From Clostridia bacterium (GTDB lineage: Bacteria > Bacillota > Clostridia > Oscillospirales > CAG-272): a DNA stretch of 8,483 bases. The notes beneath the pieces were generated by a model. That model saw only the letters and a program-made list of their open reading frames with translations. It was not told the DNA's origin and did not search any database. Made by a program: the position numbers and the translations under genes. The stretch covers positions 1 through 8,483 of the forward strand of contig JAKSPW010000045.1 in the NCBI GenBank assembly GCA_024404435.1, in the 5' to 3' direction. Below, piece by piece: positions 6,507 through 8,483 of the stretch (positions are counted from its first letter, which is position 1; the number at the start of each line of letters is the position of its first letter).

Positions 6507-7994
6507 ATGAAGAATTACATTCTGGCCCTCGACGAGGGCACGACGAGCGCGAGGGCGATCCTCTTCGACAGAGAAGCGAAGATAGTCAGCGTCGCGCAGA
6601 ACGAATTTACGCAGATCTATCCCCAGCCAGGCTGGGTGGAGCACGACGCGATGGAGATCTACGCGAGCCAGTACGCGGCGCTCACCGAATGCGTGGCGCA
6701 GAGCGGCATCTCTCCCTCCGAGATCGCTGCCGTCGGCATCACCAATCAGAGAGAAACGACGGTCGTGTGGGACAAGAACACCGGTCGTCCCGTCTGCGGA
6801 GCGATCGTGTGGCAGTGCCGCCGCACGGCAGACATCTGCGAAAAGCTCATCGCTGACGGCCACTCCGACTACATCCGTCAGGTGACGGGACTCCGTCCCG
6901 ACGCATATTTCAGCGGCACGAAAATAAAGTGGATCCTCGACAACGTTGACGGCGCGAGAGACGCCGCAGAGCGCGGCGAGCTCCTCTTCGGCACCGTCGA
7001 CACGTGGCTCCTCTGGAAGCTCACCGACGGAAAGGTCCACGCCACGGACCGCACGAACGCGTCGAGGACGATGCTTTACAATATCGAAACGGGCGAGTGG
7101 GACGATAAGCTCCTTTCCCTGCTCGGTATCCCGCGTTCGATGCTTCCCGAGGTCCGCTCGAGCAGCGAGATCTACGGATACGTCGACGTCATGGGTGAAA
7201 AAGTGCCGGTCTCCGGCATCGCGGGAGATCAGCAGGCGGCTCTGTTCGGTCAGTGCTGCTTCAGTGCGGGAGAAGTCAAAAACACTTACGGCACGGGCTG
7301 CTTCCTGCTTGCCAACACGGGCACGTCCCGCGTCGACAGCAAAAGCGGTCTGCTCACAACGGTCGCCGCGACGGAAAAGGGCCGTCCCGTCGAGTTCGCG
7401 CTCGAGGGCAGCGTTTTCGTCGGAGGCGCGGTCATACAGTGGCTTCGCGACGAGATGAGATTCATCTCCGATGCCGCGGACAGCGAATATTTTGCAAAAA
7501 AAGTGCCCGACACGGGCGGCGTTTACGTCGTTCCGGCGTTCTCGGGGCTCGGTGCGCCGCATTGGAACATGAGCGCCCGCGGCACGATCACCGGCATCAC
7601 GAGAGGCACGAAGCCCGCTCACATCATCAGAGCCGCGCTCGAATCCATCGCCTTTCAGACGGGAGACCTCATAGAGGCGATCAGACGTGACGTCGGCGGA
7701 GAGCTTACCTCTCTCAAGGTCGACGGAGGCGCGTCGGCAAACGATTTCCTCATGCAGTTCCAGTCCGACGTGTCGGACATCACGGTCCGCCGCCCGGTGA
7801 CCACCGAGGCGACAGCCGCAGGTGCCGCATATCTCGCGGGACTTGCCGTCGGCTTCTTCGAGAGCAGGGATCAGATATCCCGCCTCGTGACCGACGAGAC
7901 CGTATTCGAGCCGCACGTTTCTCCCGAAGAGCGTGAAAAGCTCCTCGGCGGATGGAAAAAAGCACTGAACGGATGCTCAGCCGCATCCGTATAA
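6507..7994 (+). CDS. glpK: Glycerol kinase
   Basis: Transfers phosphate from ATP to glycerol, giving sn-glycerol-3-phosphate for glycolysis or lipid synthesis. The 495 residues are full length for the FGGY family. Visible marks are [16 protein letters not shown] at the N-terminus, glycerol contacts R82-E83, W102 and Y134, and [11 protein letters not shown] (162-172). The catalytic base is D241 in [13 protein letters not shown], and the second domain has YGTGCF, VDGGAS and GAAYLAGLA. The loop [14 protein letters not shown] (221-234) lacks the histidine that HPr phosphorylates in Enterococcus and Bacillus enzymes, and also lacks the GGTR fructose-bisphosphate site of the E. coli enzyme, so both known controls may be missing. 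The gene begins two bases after the hydrolase stop with no clear Shine-Dalgarno, suggesting translational coupling. No glpF or glpD is next to it. Leucine codons are mainly CTC. Confidence 0.97.
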   Translation: MKNYILALDEGTTSARAILFDREAKIVSVAQNEFTQIYPQPGWVEHDAMEIYASQYAALTECVAQSGISPSEIAAVGITNQRETTVVWDKNTGRPVCGAIVWQCRRTADICEKLIADGHSDYIRQVTGLRPDAYFSGTKIKWILDNVDGARDAAERGELLFGTVDTWLLWKLTDGKVHATDRTNASRTMLYNIETGEWDDKLLSLLGIPRSMLPEVRSSSEIYGYVDVMGEKVPVSGIAGDQQAALFGQCCFSAGEVKNTYGTGCFLLANTGTSRVDSKSGLLTTVAATEKGRPVEFALEGSVFVGGAVIQWLRDEMRFISDAADSEYFAKKVPDTGGVYVVPAFSGLGAPHWNMSARGTITGITRGTKPAHIIRAALESIAFQTGDLIEAIRRDVGGELTSLKVDGGASANDFLMQFQSDVSDITVRRPVTTEATAAGAAYLAGLAVGFFESRDQISRLVTDETVFEPHVSPEEREKLLGGWKKALNGCSAASV

Positions 7995-8019
7995 ACTCCG
8001 GAATAAAGAAGGCGTAACA

Positions 8020-8483
8020 ATGTCAGTTAAAACGACGGTGGAAGGGATCCGCAACGAAGTACATTCGGCTTACAAATCCGAAGAAACGGAAGACTTCCTC
8101 GACAAAAAATTCAATAATCCCCTCGGCTTTCTGCGGGCAAAGCTCTTCATAAAGCTCGGAGTGTCTCCGAACGCGATAACCGTGCCCTCCATGGCCATCG
8201 GCGTCGCGGGAGCCGGCGGCCTGGGCAGCAACCTGGCCATGTACTTAGCCCGCATGGGCGTGGGCCGCTTACTGCTGGTGGATTTTGATACCATCGAGCT
8301 GAGCAATCTGAACCGTCAGCATTATTTTCTGCCTGATGTCGGACGCCCGAAGGTGGAGGCGCTGCGCGAGCATCTGCTGGCGGTCAATCCGTACCTTGAG
8401 GTCAGCACGACGGTGCAGCGCGTCACGGCCGCGAATGTGCCGGAGCTTTTCGGCAAGGCGGACATCATCTGCGAGGCCTTTGA
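8020..8483 (+). CDS. Partial chimeric frame: CDP-alcohol phosphatidyltransferase N-terminus joined to ThiF-like core
   Basis: The frame starts at ATG 8020 with AAGAAGG seven bases upstream, 25 bases after glpK, and runs off the window after 154 codons. Residues about 24-62 (DFLDKKFNNPLG, LFIKLGVSPNAIT) match the N-terminus of CDP-alcohol phosphatidyltransferases, membrane enzymes of phospholipid synthesis that fit behind glpK. The catalytic DGxxAR-type motif never appears. From about residue 60 the sequence is the Rossmann core of a ThiF/MoeB-type adenylyltransferase: GAGGLGSN (64-71), LLLVDFD (84-90), NLNRQ (96-100) and GRPKVEALR (108-116). Leucine codons change from 4 CTC and 1 CTG before the switch to 10 CTG, 2 TTA, 2 CTT and no CTC after it. 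The ThiF part lacks its usual N-terminal helix. An assembly join or recombination is much more likely than a working fusion. No product should be assigned. Confidence 0.75.
   Translation, partial: MSVKTTVEGIRNEVHSAYKSEETEDFLDKKFNNPLGFLRAKLFIKLGVSPNAITVPSMAIGVAGAGGLGSNLAMYLARMGVGRLLLVDFDTIELSNLNRQHYFLPDVGRPKVEALREHLLAVNPYLEVSTTVQRVTAANVPELFGKADIICEAF
8196..8216. other. Probable join point of two unrelated sequences
   Basis: The protein changes family within the glycine/alanine stretch GVAGAGG, a composition both parents plausibly share (IGVA followed by small residues in CDP-alcohol transferases, VGVAGAGG in ThiF). Left of this point codons resemble glpK; right of it CTG, TTA and GAT/TTT become common. 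The exact base cannot be fixed because both sides may share short identical sequence here. Confidence 0.65.

Noticed and set aside
6456..7916. A 486-codon open frame on the minus strand opposite glpK
   Set aside because: It lies fully antisense to a textbook glycerol kinase, has an Arg/Ala/Val/Asp-rich composition typical of shadow frames in GC-rich genes, shows no recognisable domain and has no clear ribosome site.
8020..8483. A novel bifunctional lipid-synthesis/adenylyltransferase enzyme
   Set aside because: The phosphatidyltransferase half stops before its catalytic motif and its transmembrane body, and codon use changes at the same point, so a functional fusion is not supported.
1..8483. 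CRISPR arrays, insertion sequences, tRNA or rRNA genes, phage or defence systems
   Set aside because: No direct repeats with spacers, transposase-like frames, terminal inverted repeats or RNA-gene signatures were found on either strand by eye.

Overview
The window looks like bacterial DNA from an uncultured, fairly GC-rich member of the Clostridia (Firmicutes), probably a metagenome contig. The clues are an ECF-type vitamin transporter S component, purine-rich Shine-Dalgarno sites, riboswitch/terminator-controlled leaders and the YhcC/YtqA, GlpK and CDP-alcohol phosphatidyltransferase neighbourhood. The assignment comes from protein style only; there is no rRNA or tRNA to confirm it.

Left part (1-1515, minus strand): a 398-residue cation:proton antiporter stands alone behind a complete regulatory leader. 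This comprises a sigma-70-type promoter, an aptamer with the layout of the fluoride riboswitch (crcB motif), a terminator whose 5' arm overlaps the aptamer's 3' half, then a strong ribosome binding site. The design predicts a fluoride-induced resistance transporter. This block is less GC-rich and uses different leucine codons from the rest.

Middle (1516-4528): a 736-residue GH116-like glycosidase (glucosylceramidase/beta-glucosidase superfamily) on the minus strand starts at a TTG. It diverges from a plus-strand ECF transporter S component. Each has its own good promoter in the 277-base gap. The ECF gene has a structured leader with two small hairpins and a perfect 11-bp intrinsic terminator just before its start, so it is probably controlled by attenuation through an unidentified riboswitch or similar element.

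Right part (4552-8483, plus strand): one promoter appears to drive a tight operon. It holds a YhcC/YtqA-type radical SAM protein, a monoacylglycerol-lipase-like alpha/beta hydrolase (ATGA overlap), glycerol kinase GlpK (2-base gap) and a fourth reading frame. The last three suggest glyceride hydrolysis, glycerol phosphorylation and use of glycerol-3-phosphate in phospholipid synthesis. The fourth frame starts as a CDP-alcohol phosphatidyltransferase but after about 62 codons becomes the nucleotide-binding core of a ThiF-type adenylyltransferase, with an abrupt change in leucine codon use. This is most likely an assembly chimera or recombination junction near 8196-8216, so sequence to the right of it should not be trusted as the natural neighbour.

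No mobile element, CRISPR array, tRNA or rRNA was seen. The most notable points are the fluoride switch controlling a CPA-type antiporter, the unidentified ECF leader, and the chimeric end.
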